64,000 bases of DNA. It comes from Streptomyces sp. CB02400. Lineage in GTDB: Bacteria; Actinomycetota; Actinomycetes; Streptomycetales; Streptomycetaceae. The notes under the pieces are model-generated. The model made no database searches. It saw only the letters and a list, made by a program, of their open reading frames with translations, and was not told where the DNA came from. Positions 63,235-64,000 of this stretch are shown piece after piece. The stretch covers positions 62,001 to 126,000 of the forward strand of contig NZ_LIWB01000001.1 in NCBI RefSeq assembly GCF_001905725.1. The letters are read 5' to 3'. The position numbers and the translations under genes were made by a program. Positions within the stretch are counted from its first letter, which is position 1; every line of letters begins with the position of its first letter.

Positions 63235-63762
63235 CTACCACTCGTCGGTGTCGGCCTCGTCCAGCTGCAGCAGCAGATCGTCGATCAGCCGGCCGAGCTC
63301 TGCTTCTTCCGTCCCCGTCAGGCTCGCACGCTGTTGCCGGGTCGCGTACCAGTACTCCCTGACGATCGGGTTCTGGAGCATGCCCCGGGCGTGTTTGAAG
63401 AACTCGTCCCTGGTGAGGTTGCCGATGCGGTAGTAGCAGAGCAGGTTCGTGTACAGGGCGTTGGCGAAAAGGAACTGGCGTCGCTTCTGGACGGTGACCG
63501 GCACCTCGAAGATGTCCAGGACTTCGGTGAGTTCGGGGTTGTCCATCGCCTTGCTCAGCAGCTCCCAGTGCTGGCGCTGCTGCATGGCCAGGTTGGCCTG
63601 CTGCTGAGTGAGCGCACGCTCCTCCAGGTGCTCCAGTCGTTCGTTGATCGTGTCGAGGATGTGCCGCTGTGCCGCTATGGCGGCACAGGCGCCTGCCGCC
63701 ATGCCCAGGCAGGCCGCGACCGCGGAGCGGAGCCCCCGTATCCCACTGTTCCGTGTGGCCAT
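63235..63762 (-). CDS. DUF6082 family membrane-anchored protein
   Basis: 175 aa. An N-terminal hydrophobic helix (about 10-32, GLRSAVAACLGMAAGACAAIAA) anchors the protein. A coiled coil follows (about 35-65, HILDTINERLEHLEERALTQ), then a helical domain with VQKRRQFLFANALYTNLLCY, the DUF6082 core, and an acidic C-terminus ending in EADTDEW. Many copies occur in Streptomyces accessory DNA and their function is unknown. Start ATG 63762. The remaining 238 bases to the window end show no gene that I can support. Confidence 0.85.
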   Translation of the reverse strand: MATRNSGIRGLRSAVAACLGMAAGACAAIAAQRHILDTINERLEHLEERALTQQQANLAMQQRQHWELLSKAMDNPELTEVLDIFEVPVTVQKRRQFLFANALYTNLLCYYRIGNLTRDEFFKHARGMLQNPIVREYWYATRQQRASLTGTEEAELGRLIDDLLLQLDEADTDEW

Positions 63763-64000
63763 GTCAAATACCCCCGATCAGGCCGCCGTCCGCCGGTCGT
63801 CGGGTTGCGGGTCGACTGTGGGGAACCGGCGAGCGGTGGGCGGCGCTTGCCGCCTTCCAGGGTGCCGAGCGGCTCTGATCGGCGGGAAGGCGGCCAGGCG
63901 GCGCACGGAGGGAAGCGAGGGTCGCACAAACCGGCGCCTTGCCCAACGTCTGCCCCGTGGATGCTGCTAACAATCGTTCACTTCGCCGTCGTTCCGGGTA

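Overview
This window is chromosomal DNA from a Streptomyces-type actinomycete. The evidence is very high G+C, GTG and TTG starts, and a recognisable gene order: miaB, miaA, dapF, a RelA/SpoT homologue, hflX, lexA-nrdR-nrdJ, rnhB, recQ, whiH-hrdB and parE. From memory this matches roughly SCO5787 to SCO5830 of S. coelicolor; that correspondence is recall, not a search result. I see no tRNA, rRNA, CRISPR array or intact transposase.

Region 1 (1-5.9 kb) is accessory. It holds the edge of a secondary-metabolite cluster: a 5'-truncated adenylating ligase, a DhnA-type aldolase and a type II 3-dehydroquinate synthase in overlapping order, the pair known to make aminohydroxybenzoate units. Two LuxR-type regulators (one with a pseudo-receiver), a truncated Rossmann protein and a small secreted protein with four WPAPP repeats follow. 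Region 2 (6-18 kb) is housekeeping: tRNA modification (miaB, miaA), lysine/peptidoglycan synthesis (dapF), stringent-response enzyme, M1 peptidase and hflX. Region 3 (18-25 kb) has two tandem lipoprotein proteases and a three-gene NIS-siderophore locus whose aminotransferase has lost its PLP lysine.

Region 4 (25-35 kb) is DNA repair and nucleotide metabolism: dinG-like helicase, lexA with an SOS box, nrdR with a candidate NrdR site, nrdJ, then TerD, a histidine phosphatase and an ADP-ribosylglycohydrolase. Region 5 (35-44 kb) has an MFS exporter and its TetR repressor sharing two perfect operators, rnhB, two conserved unknowns, and a RecQ with a phosphoribosyltransferase-like tail divergent from a DUF4192 gene. 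Region 6 (44-57 kb) carries a glycogen-debranching-like protein, an NrtR-type Nudix regulator, an ABC ATPase-permease fusion, the sporulation regulator whiH, the principal sigma factor hrdB, a trypsin-like protease and parE, followed by a short element with perfect terminal inverted repeats. Region 7 (57-64 kb) has a DUF485/acetate-type symporter operon convergent with a CitA/CitB-type two-component system, a sucrase/ferredoxin-like gene under a near-consensus iron box, and a small-protein/DUF6082 pair.
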